DNA from: Woronichinia naegeliana WA131
Lineage (GTDB): Bacteria > Cyanobacteriota > Cyanobacteriia > Cyanobacteriales > Microcystaceae
NCBI GenBank assembly: GCA_025370055.1
Contig: CP073041.1
Span: forward strand, 496,001-560,000
Direction: 5' to 3'
DNA length: 64,000 nt
Shown here: one piece after another, positions 46,851 to 56,042 of the stretch
Position numbering within the stretch: the stretch's first letter is position 1
How the letters are laid out: every line of letters begins with the position of its first letter
Program-made: the position numbers and the translations under genes
Notes under the pieces: model-generated
The model's input: the letters and a program-made list of their open reading frames with translations, nothing else
The model's database searches: none
What the model was told of the DNA's origin: nothing

Positions 46851-47265
46851 ATGACTATGACAGAGACAATCCAGTTAACATCAGAACAAATTGCTAAGTA
46901 TCGCGTTGAACTAGCAGATAATTCTGATTTTTTGGCAGCACTTGATGTAATCGAAGAATGGGATGGAGATTTGGCCGATGCGGCTGAATCCATTGCGACT
47001 CGTAACAGTATCGAAGGAGTGGAGGATAATGCTGATATGCGTTGGTTTGTTATTGTTCTCCAAAAATGTCGTGGTTACATCTGTCAGCCGAAATATGAAA
47101 GGTTGAGAGAAAAATATTTACCTGCTCTTATACCTCCTTTAACAGATTTTATCGCGGGAGCTTTTATGTGTCCTCCAGGGGGCAGGGATTTTATTGGCTC
47201 CTATTGCACTTTATACTCAAGAAAAAGGAATGGAGAAGTTTTGCCAAATTTCCACCGATGACTAA
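46851..47265 (+). pseudogene. Hypothetical protein with a frameshift in a G5 run
   Basis: The frame from ATG 46851 (MTMTETIQLTSEQIAKYRVE) is uninterrupted for 136 residues, but after CPPG the reading becomes unnatural (GRDFIGSYCTLYSRKRN). Removing one G from the G5 run at 47178-47182 gives CPPGAGILLAPIALYTQEKG then MEKFCQISTDD and a stop at 47265, a coherent hydrophobic-then-polar end. So the gene probably suffered, or toggles by, a single-base insertion. Family not recognised. Its end overlaps the convergent CHAT gene. Confidence 0.6.
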
Positions 47266-50200
47266 ACTCCTGTAGCGATAAAACCCGCCCAATAATAGGG
47301 GTTGGCGAAAGGATAAGGGTGATCGCGGTAAATTTGTTTAATTGATGTTTTAAAAATCAACCCTTTTCTTCGAGAAAACTGAGATGAAATTTGAGGTTGT
47401 AATCTATCTAATTCCTGTTTAAATTCTTCAATTGTTAAATTTCTTAGCCAATTTTGTGCTTTATTCAAAGCAAGTGGTACAGAAATTTGTTGATTTTTAT
47501 TTAATAAAATCTCATAAAATTTAATCATTAAAAATGTGGTTGCTAAATCATTGACAGTCCATAGGCTACTAATAACACTAGAACTCCCTGCAAAAATACA
47601 AGCAGTGGAAATACTAAGACATTCATCACTAGGAGATTGAAAATCAATTAATCCAGTTTCACAAGCTGAAAAAACAATCAATGGATTTTGTTTCAAGTCT
47701 AGCTCAAAAATTTCGCCTAATGTTAAAGATTCTCTGTTAGATAATAATAAAGCAGATTCAAATGGATTATTTAGGTTAAATTGACTATGACAAGAGAAAT
47801 GAATACAATCAATGTCTGAAGATTTTAGGGAAGAAATAACATTGGTTTTAGTAGCATTATCGTGAGAAATAATTTCACTGTGAGAAAAGAAGGTTGAAAT
47901 AATGTTACCCTCTAGATCCGAAAATATTAAATCATTGGTTAGGTTTTGAATGGATAATAAGCGAGTTAATTTATTAAATCGACGTTGTTTTTGGATTTGT
48001 AATAATTGACAACTAGGGGCATATTGAACATTATATTTATCTTGTAAAATGTGGTTATATTCAATAGGGAAGGCATGAATCGGTAAGATATGTAAATAAC
48101 GATGAGGAATAATAATTAAACAGTTACAAGTATCTGGAATGAGTGCCAGAATATCATTAATGTGAAGGGTATCCGCAAAAGTTTGTAAGAGGTTAGGAAG
48201 TTGGTTTATCCATTCTCTTTTGCCATCCTTATAATAGTAGTAAAGCTGAATATAATTATTAACATCATCAATAAATTTATCCATATCATACTCTGATGAT
48301 TCCCAATATTTAATATCCCCATCAGCAGACACTACAAAAGCTAATATTTTCTCACCTGTAATATACCATTGTAATAAACAAGTTTCAGCGTCGGTTAAAG
48401 CCTGAATATTCTCAAAGGGAATAGGTTCAACTATTTGAGTCCGCTTGAAGTTAGGATCAATAGGGGTGATTTTTTGATCAATAAAGTCTTCCCAAGCTTG
48501 CCGATATTCTCTGAGATGGCTATTATCAGAGATGTAGGGGGTTAATTTGTCATTAATGCTGATATTCTGGTTAATACTGCGACTTTGTAAGCGGATTTGT
48601 TCATTAACCCATAGTTGGCGTAATTCATCGAGTTTTTCAATTATTTCTTGACTAACCCCTTGCGGTTTGACATTTTTCTGCGTCATCAATTCCACAAGGT
48701 TTCGCGCTTTACTGTGTTCAATGTATTCTAATGCTTTCTCCGGTTGATTGAGTTTAAGATGCGCCAGTACAATGCGATGAAAAACATCAATAGCATTAGA
48801 GAGGGTTTCTTGGCGACTTTGGGGGTTAGTTGCCTCTAGTAGCGTATTTTCTACCGCTTCAATGGCGACATGATAAGCTTCTGTGGCAGGTTGCCACTGC
48901 TTTTCACTGTAATGAAGTTTGCCTAAATTGTGAGCAGTTTCTAAACATTTAAGGGGCAAATCCTCTACTGTGTAAATTTTGAGGGCATTATGATAACAAT
49001 TAATGGCTTTTTCTGAATTCTCAAATCTATCGCCTCTAATTCTGTCAGCGTAAGCATTAGCGAGATTATTTTGTGTTTCTGCCCAATCTTGGGGAAAATC
49101 ATAAAAAGTTCTCACTTTCAGGGCATTTTTAAAATAAGCGATCGCCATTTCTAAATTTTTAGCTTTATCGCCTCTGATTCTGTATAAGTACACATTAGCG
49201 AGATTATTTTGTGTTTCTGCCCAATCTTGGGGAAAATCATAAAAAGTTCTCACTTTCAGGGCATTTTCGCAATAAGCGATCGCCATTTCTAAATTATCAG
49301 CTTTATCCCCTCTGATTCTTTCACGATAAGCAGTAGCAAGATTATTTTGTGTTTCTGCCCAATCAACAGAAAATGAGTCAAAAGTCCTCACATGAAGGGC
49401 TTGATGGTAACAAGTGATCGCCATTTCTAAATTATCAGCTTTATCCCCTCTGATTCTTTCACGATAAGCAGTAGCAAGATTATTTTGTGTTTCTGCCCAA
49501 TCAACAGGAAATGAGTCAAAAGTCCTCACATGAAGGGCTTGATGGTAACAAGCGATCGCCATTTCTAAATTATCAGCTTTATCGCCTCTGATTCTGTATG
49601 AGTAAGCAAGAGCGATATTATTTTGTGTTTCTGCCCAATCAACAGGAAATGAGTCAAAAGTCCTCACACGAAGGGCTTGATGGTAACAAGCGATCGCAAT
49701 TTCTAAATTATCAGCTTTATCGCCTCTGATTCTATTACTGTAAGCAGTAGCGAGATTATTCTGTATAGTTGCCCATTGTTCAGGAAAGGCTTCACGGGTA
49801 TAAACTTCTAATGACAGGTTATAAGCTGCGATGGCTAACTCTAGATTATCTGCCCTTTCACCTCTGATGCGATTCCTATAAGCAGCACCCAGATTATTTT
49901 GTGTCCTCGCCCAATCTTGAGGAAAGGCTTCACGGGTATAAACTTCTAATGACAGGTTATAAACTGCGATGGCTAACTCTAGATTATCTGCCCTTTCCCC
50001 TCTGATGCGATCACTATAAGCTAACCCCAGATTATTTTGTGTCCTTGCCCATTCATAAGGAAATGCTTCACAAGTATAAACTTCTAATGACAGGTTATAA
50101 GCTGCGATGGCTAACTCTAGATTATCTGCCCTTTCCCCTCTGATGCGATATAGATAAGCATTCCCCAGATTATTTTGTAATATTGCCCAATATTCAGAAA

Positions 50201-51143
50201 AAGCTTCACGGGTATATACTTCTAAAAGGGTTTGATAGCCTGTAATAGCAATTTCCACATTATTAGCCCGACTTCCCAAAGGAAAATTTGTAATATCAAT
50301 ACATAAATTTTGAATCACCCCGGCAATAACTGCCACCTGTTCTGTCTTTCCTTCAGAAAAAAAATTTCTAGCCCATTGTTGCAACAGTTGAGCAAAAGTA
50401 TTATCTAACAGATGTTGACCCCGTTGCAGGATAGGATAAACTACTTTAGGGTCACTATTACTCTCATATTCAGCCTCTAAAATTTCTTGAAGAAAAGGTA
50501 AATAATTTCTAGTAATATCTGGCAATTCTTGAGAATTTACAGAAGATTTATCTGGATTTTTTACTTGATTTTCTTTATTTAGGTAAGATAAGATAATATT
50601 ATCAGATCGAAGTAAATTAACATATTTATCAACAGGAAATTTAAAAACTCCAGAACGCCAATCGAAAAAATCAGGGGCACGACGAACTAAATATTTTAAA
50701 ATATACTCTCTTACCAGAAAAACTAAACAGAGATTAAAATCATCTCTAAATCTTTCTCTTTGCCAATTAAGATGACTTAGCAATGGAGGAAAATTAGCTA
50801 CTTGATAAGATCTTTCCTTTTCCTTAATAATAGCTTTGATATAGGGTTCTAAAGGTTTCTCAAGTCCTGTAATTAATAAAATATCAATAGGTTTTTCTTG
50901 GGTTTTTGATTGAATTAGATCATAGAGGTTATAAGTTGATTGATTAATCTCTATAATATCAATACTTTTATCTGATATATCTTGCTTGATTTTTTCAATA
51001 ATCCAAGATTGTTGAACAGGAGTACATTGAACAAATAAAATACCAAACCCTTCTCTCCAACTTAAATCTAGCTTGAGAGTTAAATAGGTTTCCCGTTCAT
51101 CTTCTCTGAGTGTTTTATCAAATTGAGTCAGCAGTCTAGTCAT
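47262..51143 (-). CDS. TPR-CHAT protein (caspase-like protease)
   Basis: 1293 residues. The N-terminal ~180 residues look like a degenerate P-loop domain (GILFVQCTPVQQSWIIEKI, IDILLITGLEKP, RERFRDDFNLCLVFLV) without a Walker A. A linker (~215-300, LQEILEAEYESNSDPKVVYPILQRGQHLLDN) follows, then ten TPR-like units (~305-770), nine of exactly 46 residues (NLGNAYLYRIRGERADNLELAIAA type). The C-terminal CHAT domain has the catalytic His in DCIHFSCHSQF (~1117) and Cys in VFSACETG (~1157). CHAT proteases act in bacterial cell-death and defence systems. It shares ATGA with the upstream ATPase gene, so the two are translationally coupled. Confidence 0.92.
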   Translation of the reverse strand: MTRLLTQFDKTLREDERETYLTLKLDLSWREGFGILFVQCTPVQQSWIIEKIKQDISDKSIDIIEINQSTYNLYDLIQSKTQEKPIDILLITGLEKPLEPYIKAIIKEKERSYQVANFPPLLSHLNWQRERFRDDFNLCLVFLVREYILKYLVRRAPDFFDWRSGVFKFPVDKYVNLLRSDNIILSYLNKENQVKNPDKSSVNSQELPDITRNYLPFLQEILEAEYESNSDPKVVYPILQRGQHLLDNTFAQLLQQWARNFFSEGKTEQVAVIAGVIQNLCIDITNFPLGSRANNVEIAITGYQTLLEVYTREAFSEYWAILQNNLGNAYLYRIRGERADNLELAIAAYNLSLEVYTCEAFPYEWARTQNNLGLAYSDRIRGERADNLELAIAVYNLSLEVYTREAFPQDWARTQNNLGAAYRNRIRGERADNLELAIAAYNLSLEVYTREAFPEQWATIQNNLATAYSNRIRGDKADNLEIAIACYHQALRVRTFDSFPVDWAETQNNIALAYSYRIRGDKADNLEMAIACYHQALHVRTFDSFPVDWAETQNNLATAYRERIRGDKADNLEMAITCYHQALHVRTFDSFSVDWAETQNNLATAYRERIRGDKADNLEMAIAYCENALKVRTFYDFPQDWAETQNNLANVYLYRIRGDKAKNLEMAIAYFKNALKVRTFYDFPQDWAETQNNLANAYADRIRGDRFENSEKAINCYHNALKIYTVEDLPLKCLETAHNLGKLHYSEKQWQPATEAYHVAIEAVENTLLEATNPQSRQETLSNAIDVFHRIVLAHLKLNQPEKALEYIEHSKARNLVELMTQKNVKPQGVSQEIIEKLDELRQLWVNEQIRLQSRSINQNISINDKLTPYISDNSHLREYRQAWEDFIDQKITPIDPNFKRTQIVEPIPFENIQALTDAETCLLQWYITGEKILAFVVSADGDIKYWESSEYDMDKFIDDVNNYIQLYYYYKDGKREWINQLPNLLQTFADTLHINDILALIPDTCNCLIIIPHRYLHILPIHAFPIEYNHILQDKYNVQYAPSCQLLQIQKQRRFNKLTRLLSIQNLTNDLIFSDLEGNIISTFFSHSEIISHDNATKTNVISSLKSSDIDCIHFSCHSQFNLNNPFESALLLSNRESLTLGEIFELDLKQNPLIVFSACETGLIDFQSPSDECLSISTACIFAGSSSVISSLWTVNDLATTFLMIKFYEILLNKNQQISVPLALNKAQNWLRNLTIEEFKQELDRLQPQISSQFSRRKGLIFKTSIKQIYRDHPYPFANPYYWAGFIATGV
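48985..50230 (-). repeat. Array of nine 138-bp TPR-encoding repeats
   Basis: Nine in-phase units of 46 codons. Neighbouring units differ by few bases: the blocks around 49345-49460 and 49483-49598, and the two starting near 49090 and 49228, are almost identical. The pattern indicates recent unit duplication. Confidence 0.85.
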
Positions 51144-52462
51144 GGTCTAATAAATTTTATAGCTTCTTGAAACTCAGAAGTTCCCTCTAGTAAGGGATGC
51201 ACATCATACCAGCGTACCGGATTACCTTGTTGATTAAAATCTCGGTATTCCAATACACAACGACGGAACAATAAATCACGGTATTCTTCCTCATTAGGAA
51301 GATTTTTAGATAGATAAACTTGAGCCAATTTTTCCCATTCCTCTGAATCGACTGAACTGCGATAAGTTGCATCCGTAGCTTCATTAATAGCGCGATTAAC
51401 CGCCTTTTCTGTAATGGGTAAACCACCCGATTGACGGATTGCAGTTTGCATTAATAGCATCATTTCACGAACATGGCCACCCGTCATTTTACAGAGGTTA
51501 ATGCGGGTTGCTTCTTTTTCAAAAATTTGGGCATCTATGTTGATTGTTGGATCAATTAAATGCACCCTTTTTTCAATAATTTCTTTCATTTTATTTAAGC
51601 CATTTATATATAACTGATTATGACGATCTTTTACCATAATCATCGGTAATATTTGAGGTGTAGCATAAATATTGCGTAATTGTGTAGCCTGACTAGAATA
51701 AGCCAAGGCAATAGGAACAGTATAAACAACGTGACAATTTAAAGAGGTTAACTGACTACTATAATTAATAAAAATCTCATCATGGCTAGTTCTTCCATTA
51801 CCTTTATCTATAGGAATAATTCTATCTAAATTATCAGCAATAACCACTAATTTAGACTTTTCACTTGGTAATTTCTTTTGAGCGACTTCAATAAATTCAT
51901 TTAAAGCGTCAATTAAAGAAATACTGTATAACTCAACTTGTTTTCTAATAGTTTCGCGGGTGCTTGGAATGCGCCGTAAACTCGCCGTTAATTTGGCAAA
52001 AACATTGATTTGAGATTCGATGGAGAGTTGACTAAATTCAACTTCAGATAAAGCTAAATCTTTTAATTCTTCCCACCGAGACTGTAACCATTTTAAGACA
52101 GAATTGGGAACAGCATAGTCTTTAAGTTTTTCTAAAATATTACGGGTACAAGCTAAGAGAACATCGGTATATTGAGCATCCAATTCATCAATATCTCCGT
52201 CAGTTGCGGGAAAATAGACGACAAAACAACCATTTTTGTTTAAATAGTCTTCAAGACGCAATAATTCCGTTGATTTTCCTACACCCCGATGACCTGTATA
52301 AAGTTGACAAGTAGGCTCATCTGATAGCAAAATTGTATTACCAATTTCTTGAAAAATATTTTCATCTCCTCGCACCTCACTACAATTAACATAGGCGCGA
52401 TCACCCGCAGGTAGAGGTTTAAATGGGTGAAAAGAGTTATAGATTCTGGGAATTAGATTCAT
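51140..52462 (-). CDS. P-loop ATPase (AAA/Orc-like) partnered with the CHAT protein
   Basis: 440 residues. Walker A is GHRGVGKST (57-65) and Walker B is KLVVIADNLDRI (~204-215). A sensor/arginine region (GLNKMKEIIEKRVHLID) and an R-rich winged-helix C-terminus (FRRCVLEYRDFNQQGNPVRWYDVHPLL) follow. It resembles the NTPases next to TPR-CHAT genes in cyanobacteria. It overlaps the CHAT start by four bases. Inference: it senses a trigger and activates the protease. No good Shine-Dalgarno is visible before ATG 52462. Confidence 0.85.
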   Translation of the reverse strand: MNLIPRIYNSFHPFKPLPAGDRAYVNCSEVRGDENIFQEIGNTILLSDEPTCQLYTGHRGVGKSTELLRLEDYLNKNGCFVVYFPATDGDIDELDAQYTDVLLACTRNILEKLKDYAVPNSVLKWLQSRWEELKDLALSEVEFSQLSIESQINVFAKLTASLRRIPSTRETIRKQVELYSISLIDALNEFIEVAQKKLPSEKSKLVVIADNLDRIIPIDKGNGRTSHDEIFINYSSQLTSLNCHVVYTVPIALAYSSQATQLRNIYATPQILPMIMVKDRHNQLYINGLNKMKEIIEKRVHLIDPTINIDAQIFEKEATRINLCKMTGGHVREMMLLMQTAIRQSGGLPITEKAVNRAINEATDATYRSSVDSEEWEKLAQVYLSKNLPNEEEYRDLLFRRCVLEYRDFNQQGNPVRWYDVHPLLEGTSEFQEAIKFIRP

Positions 52463-52581
52463 AGTATTAATTACTACATAAGATAGACTATCTAATGAGA
52501 GGGACTGCCTATCTAATATTTACGATTATAACATACCTATCCTATTATCCCTCTTTCATCATTAGTTTTGTTAATAAGCCA

Positions 52582-53043
52582 TTAAAAACCTAAAGTAAAT
52601 TTTTGAATTACCTCGGTAGTACCTGCTACTTTTTCTGCCTTTCCTTGAGAAAACACATTTCTACCCCATTGTTGCAACAGTTTGGCAAAGGTATCATCTA
52701 ACAGATTTTGACGGCGTTCTAGGATGGGATAAACCACCGCAGGATCATTACTCTCTTCTTTTGCTTGTAAGACTTCTAATAAAAACTCCTGATATTTCTT
52801 CATACTTCCCGCTTGAGGCTTGAAATATTGCCCCAATTGTTGCGCCATATTCCGTAACCAAGCCGCAGGATTATTATTTCCTTGTTGTTCTAACCATGTT
52901 GCATAGTTTTCCATCACCTGCAAAAATTCGGGATCAATCAATTCCTGATTTGCTTGCAGAATATTATTGAGTTCCTCATCATCAGCACAAGCGAGCAACT
53001 GTTCAATTAAATTAAGATAAGCTTGTAATCTGGCTTCATCCAT
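52582..53043 (-). pseudogene. Truncated N-terminal part of another TPR-CHAT-type protein
   Basis: 153 residues: MDEARLQAYLNLIEQLLACADDEELNNIL..., then VYPILERRQNLLDDTFAKLLQQWGRNVFSQGKAEKVAGTTEVIQ and a premature end (KFTLGF). The second part aligns with VYPILQRGQHLLDNTFAQLLQQWARNFFSEGKTEQV of the neighbouring CHAT protein, just before its TPR array. The N-terminal MDEARLQAYLNLI segment is the common start of TPR-CHAT proteins. It looks like a paralogue that lost its TPR and protease parts, or a residual regulator. Confidence 0.7.
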
Positions 53044-53152
53044 AACCGTACTATCTAACCCTAAATAGTTAAGATAAAACTATAGTCAATCAAATAATCA
53101 CATAAGCAAGTGGGCTTAATTAATTGTCAGATGGGTCACAGGCTTCCATCCA

Positions 53153-53178
53153 GTGGACGGGCAAGATGCCCATCCCAC
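53153..53178. repeat. Intergenic hairpin repeat
   Basis: GTGG...GGGCA-AGA-TGCCC...CCAC can fold into a hairpin with a short GC stem (GGGCAAGATGCCC core). It lies between the truncated CHAT relative and the retropepsin gene. It has the look of a dispersed REP-type unit, but it is seen only once here. Confidence 0.4.
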
Positions 53179-53291
53179 ATTTCATATTTAACTTCAACCA
53201 GCTACTTAAATCATAGTCTAGCATGATTGTAGGATAATAACTGATTAATCAGGCTTAGATAAACTCATCCTAAAAACTTCTTAAATTTTTA

Positions 53292-53705
53292 TTACTTTGG
53301 ACATACTTCAAAAGCTAATTGTGAATTATAAAAACAAACATCAAACTCCTTAAAAAAATTTGTCCTTCCTAAAAGTAGGGGAATATTATCAACTCTCGCC
53401 CATGCAAAAACTAAACTAATGGAAGGAAAATGACCAACTTTTGCTAATACTAATAAACCCTTAGCTTCTTGTTGTGATAAATTACCAGCTAAGGGAATAG
53501 AAATAGTTTGTTTTTCCCAAATAGCTCCCAATCGTAAACCAATTTGATAGGGTAAAACATTAACACTGGCTCCAGTGTCCAACAATCCCATTACATCCAA
53601 ATCTTGATTTTGATAAGTTAATCTTAAGGGTAAATAAGGAATATAATCAATCACCCCCAATAAATCAGTTTTGGGTTGAAAATTAAACCTTTGAGAATCA
53701 AACAT
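53292..53705 (-). CDS. Retropepsin-like aspartic protease
   Basis: 137 residues. The active-site motif LLDTGASVNVLPYQIG (~42-57) is the D-T/S-G-A signature of retroviral-type aspartyl proteases. The flap region and LLLGRTNFFKEFDV (the ILGRDFL-like second motif) follow. Such single-domain proteins act as dimers. It overlaps the upstream 68-residue gene by eight bases. Confidence 0.82.
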   Translation of the reverse strand: MFDSQRFNFQPKTDLLGVIDYIPYLPLRLTYQNQDLDVMGLLDTGASVNVLPYQIGLRLGAIWEKQTISIPLAGNLSQQEAKGLLVLAKVGHFPSISLVFAWARVDNIPLLLGRTNFFKEFDVCFYNSQLAFEVCPK

Positions 53706-53904
53706 TTTGTAATTCTTTTTCCGATTCTAACAATGTCATTAATTGATGAGCCGCTTGATTAGAATTACGAAGTTGAGCTAAATAAGCTTCTTCATTGATT
53801 ACCTCTTCATCCTTTCTTAATTCAGTTACTAACAACACCAGAAAGTCAAGTTTTTCTCGATAAGACAAGCTTTGCACTTGAGAAACTAAATTTGAGTCTT
53901 TCAT
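53698..53904 (-). CDS. Small helical protein, antitoxin-like, coupled to the retropepsin gene
   Basis: 68 residues: MKDSNLVSQVQSLSYREKLDFLVLLVTELRKDEEVINEEAYLAQLRNSNQAAH... Two amphipathic helices and an acidic tail. The tight coupling (8-bp overlap) with a protease gene suggests a regulator or substrate. Family not recognised. Confidence 0.6.
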   Translation of the reverse strand: MKDSNLVSQVQSLSYREKLDFLVLLVTELRKDEEVINEEAYLAQLRNSNQAAHQLMTLLESEKELQNV

Positions 53905-54134
53905 AATCCCCGATTTAAACTATGTTAGTATGTAACCATATTTTGTCGAAAAGAGCAAGTCTCTAGCCATTTATTGAGAAATGGTCATAGATTCAATTTT
54001 ATCTTTGCGTAAAACGCTATATTACAATGGCAGTTACCTCATCTTGTTGAAAGCTAAAACAATAATTTGTAATCAGATGTTTGAGTGAAACCGCGATCGC
54101 TGTTTAAGCTCTCAAAATCCAAGGCGATCGCGCC

Positions 54135-54984
54135 TTATTCCCTAATCCGAAACTCTAACCAATTATCCAAATCTGCAAGCTCACTGAAATCTAGCAGAGC
54201 TTCCCCCAAATCATCCAACTGCTCAAGCGTCAAACTATTAATCACTTGAATACGGCGATCGCTAATCTTGCCAAACCGCCGAGATAACTGACGAATCAGC
54301 AAACGAATCTCTCCCTCTTGGCGACCCTCTTGACGACCCTCCTGTTTAGCCTCTTGATAGACTCGTGTTTGCTTAATATCACTCAGTAAAAACATTGCTT
54401 GAATCTCCTCTCGGCTCAATTGGGCAAATTTGGAAACCAAAACCGTCTCCAATAAATCTATAATATCGTGGGTTACTAAAGGATCAGCAATTTCTGTTTT
54501 TGCTCTTTCCAATAATTGTTGGACTAAAACAGGAGCTTGAACATCTTGAGCTAGGATTAACTGAATCAATCCGACTCCAATAGAACCCGATCGCACTTCA
54601 TCTAAATAGATAGGAATAATTCGACCACTATTAATCAATTCCTGTTGGTAAAGCGTTAAAGCTGTCACCTCAAAACGACGTTGGGCAAAAAGAGCAACAG
54701 CCTTCCAATCCTGAACAGGTTTATATTGATTCAAATAGAGATTAATTTCAGCAATTAATTCCCAGTAAAAATCATGTTTATTTTGGAATTGTACCTCGAC
54801 AAAATAGAGGGGCTTATCCTCTCTATCAGGCATAAAAATTCCATCAAAACGAAAGGCTTTTTCTTTAACTTCAGCAGAAATAAATTTATAATGAGTTGCA
54901 TCTTCAAGGGGCTGTCCTAACAATTCAAAATAACAAAGAATGAAAAGTCAGAAATAATTGATAAAATATTGTGTCAGTACGCAT
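54135..54984 (-). pseudogene. DUF2887 (Rpn/PD-(D/E)XK) family nuclease-like protein, copy 1, frameshifted
   Basis: From ATG 54984 the protein starts MRTDTIFYQLFLTFHSLLF and then meets TGA. One T too many in the TTTT at about 54928-54931 shifts the frame. Beyond it the sequence continues as LLGQPLEDATHYKFISAEVKEKAFRFDGIFMPDREDKPLYFVEVQFQ, with D and ExQ of the nuclease core, and ends LADLDNWLEFRIRE. Apart from this the copy is ~90% identical to the neighbour at 55158. A TTG at 54923 could restart translation. The QEGRQEGRQEG tract is shorter than in copy 2. Confidence 0.82.
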
Positions 54985-55050
54985 ACTATTTCGTTAGAGC
55001 AGACCGTTTTACAAAAAGGGGAATCAACATTTTATTGTACCTTTTCTAAT

Positions 55051-55109
55051 ATTAAGTTCTATTATGTGTCGAAAAGCTTCGGCGATAATTTGCGATCAGA
55101 TTTTTGTGT
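55051..55109. repeat. Dispersed ~60-bp repeat, copy A
   Basis: The sequence from ATTAAGTTCT through GTCGAAAAGCTTCG to GCGATCAGATTTTTGTGT recurs with ~12 changes at 57764-57823. A partial relative starts at 53943. All are intergenic, close to nuclease-like genes. Confidence 0.6.
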
Positions 55110-55157
55110 CAAATCGCGATCGCTGTTTAAGTTCTAAAAATGGAAGGCGATCGCGCC

Positions 55158-56042
55158 TTATTCCCTAATCCGAAACTCTAACCAATTATCCAAATCCGCA
55201 AGCTCACTGAAATCTAGCAGAGCTTCCCCCAAATCCTCCAACTGCTCAACAGTCAAACTATTAATCACTTGAACACGGCGATCATCAATCTTACCAAAAC
55301 GCTTGGATAAAAGACGCAGAACTAACCGCGCTTCACCTTCTTGGCGGCCTTCCTGACGACCTTCCTGACGGCCTTCCTGACGACCTTCCTGAAGGCCTTC
55401 TTGTTTAGCTTCTTGATAGACCCGTGTTTGCTTAATATCACTCAGTAAAAACATCGCTTGAATCTCCTCGCGGCTCAATTGGGCAAATTTGGAAACCAAA
55501 ACCGTCTCCAATAAATCTATAATATCGTGGGTTACTAAAGGATCAGCAATTTCTGTTTTTGCTCTTTCCAATAATTGTTGGACTAAAACAGGAGCTTGAA
55601 CATCCTGAGCTAGAATTAACTGAATCAATCCGACTCCAATAGAACCCGATCGCACCTCATCTAAATAGATCGGCAAAATTCGACCACTATTAATCAATTC
55701 CTGTTGGTAAAGCGTTAAAGATGTCGCCTCAAAACGACGTTGGGCAAAAAGAGCAACAGCCTTCCAATCCTGAACAGGTTTATATTGATTCAAATAGAGA
55801 CTAATTTCAGCAATCAGTTCCCAGTAAAAATCAGGCTTATTTTGGAATTGTACCTCGACAAAATAGAGGGGCTTATCTTCTCGATCTGGCATAAAAATCC
55901 CATCAAAACGAAAAGCCTTTTCCTTAATTTCAGCAGAGATAAATTGGTAATGAACCGCATCGTCAACAGGTTCTCCCAACAATTCAAAGAGAAGAGAGTT
56001 AAAGGTTAGGAATAATTGATAAAAAATAGTATCAGTACGCAT
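55158..56042 (-). CDS. DUF2887 (Rpn/PD-(D/E)XK) family nuclease-like protein, copy 2
   Basis: 294 residues: MRTDTIFYQLFLTFNSLLFELLGEPVDDAVHYQF, then the core FRFDGIFMPDREDKPLYFVEVQFQNKPDFYWELIAEI with the catalytic-type D and ExQ. A helical region is followed by a QEGRQEG tract and the C-terminal DUF4351-like helices (LSKRFGKIDDRRVQVINSLTVEQLEDLGEALLDF). Cyanobacteria carry many such genes; links to recombination are proposed for the Rpn group. Intact copy of the tandem pair. Confidence 0.88.
   Translation of the reverse strand: MRTDTIFYQLFLTFNSLLFELLGEPVDDAVHYQFISAEIKEKAFRFDGIFMPDREDKPLYFVEVQFQNKPDFYWELIAEISLYLNQYKPVQDWKAVALFAQRRFEATSLTLYQQELINSGRILPIYLDEVRSGSIGVGLIQLILAQDVQAPVLVQQLLERAKTEIADPLVTHDIIDLLETVLVSKFAQLSREEIQAMFLLSDIKQTRVYQEAKQEGLQEGRQEGRQEGRQEGRQEGEARLVLRLLSKRFGKIDDRRVQVINSLTVEQLEDLGEALLDFSELADLDNWLEFRIRE

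Noticed and set aside
48985-50230. Regular 138-bp repeats considered as a CRISPR array or non-coding satellite
   Set aside because: The units are contiguous, lack spacers and encode in-frame TPR motifs.
51187-51426. Minus-strand frame inside the CHAT-partner ATPase
   Set aside because: Out-of-frame shadow of the ATPase gene.
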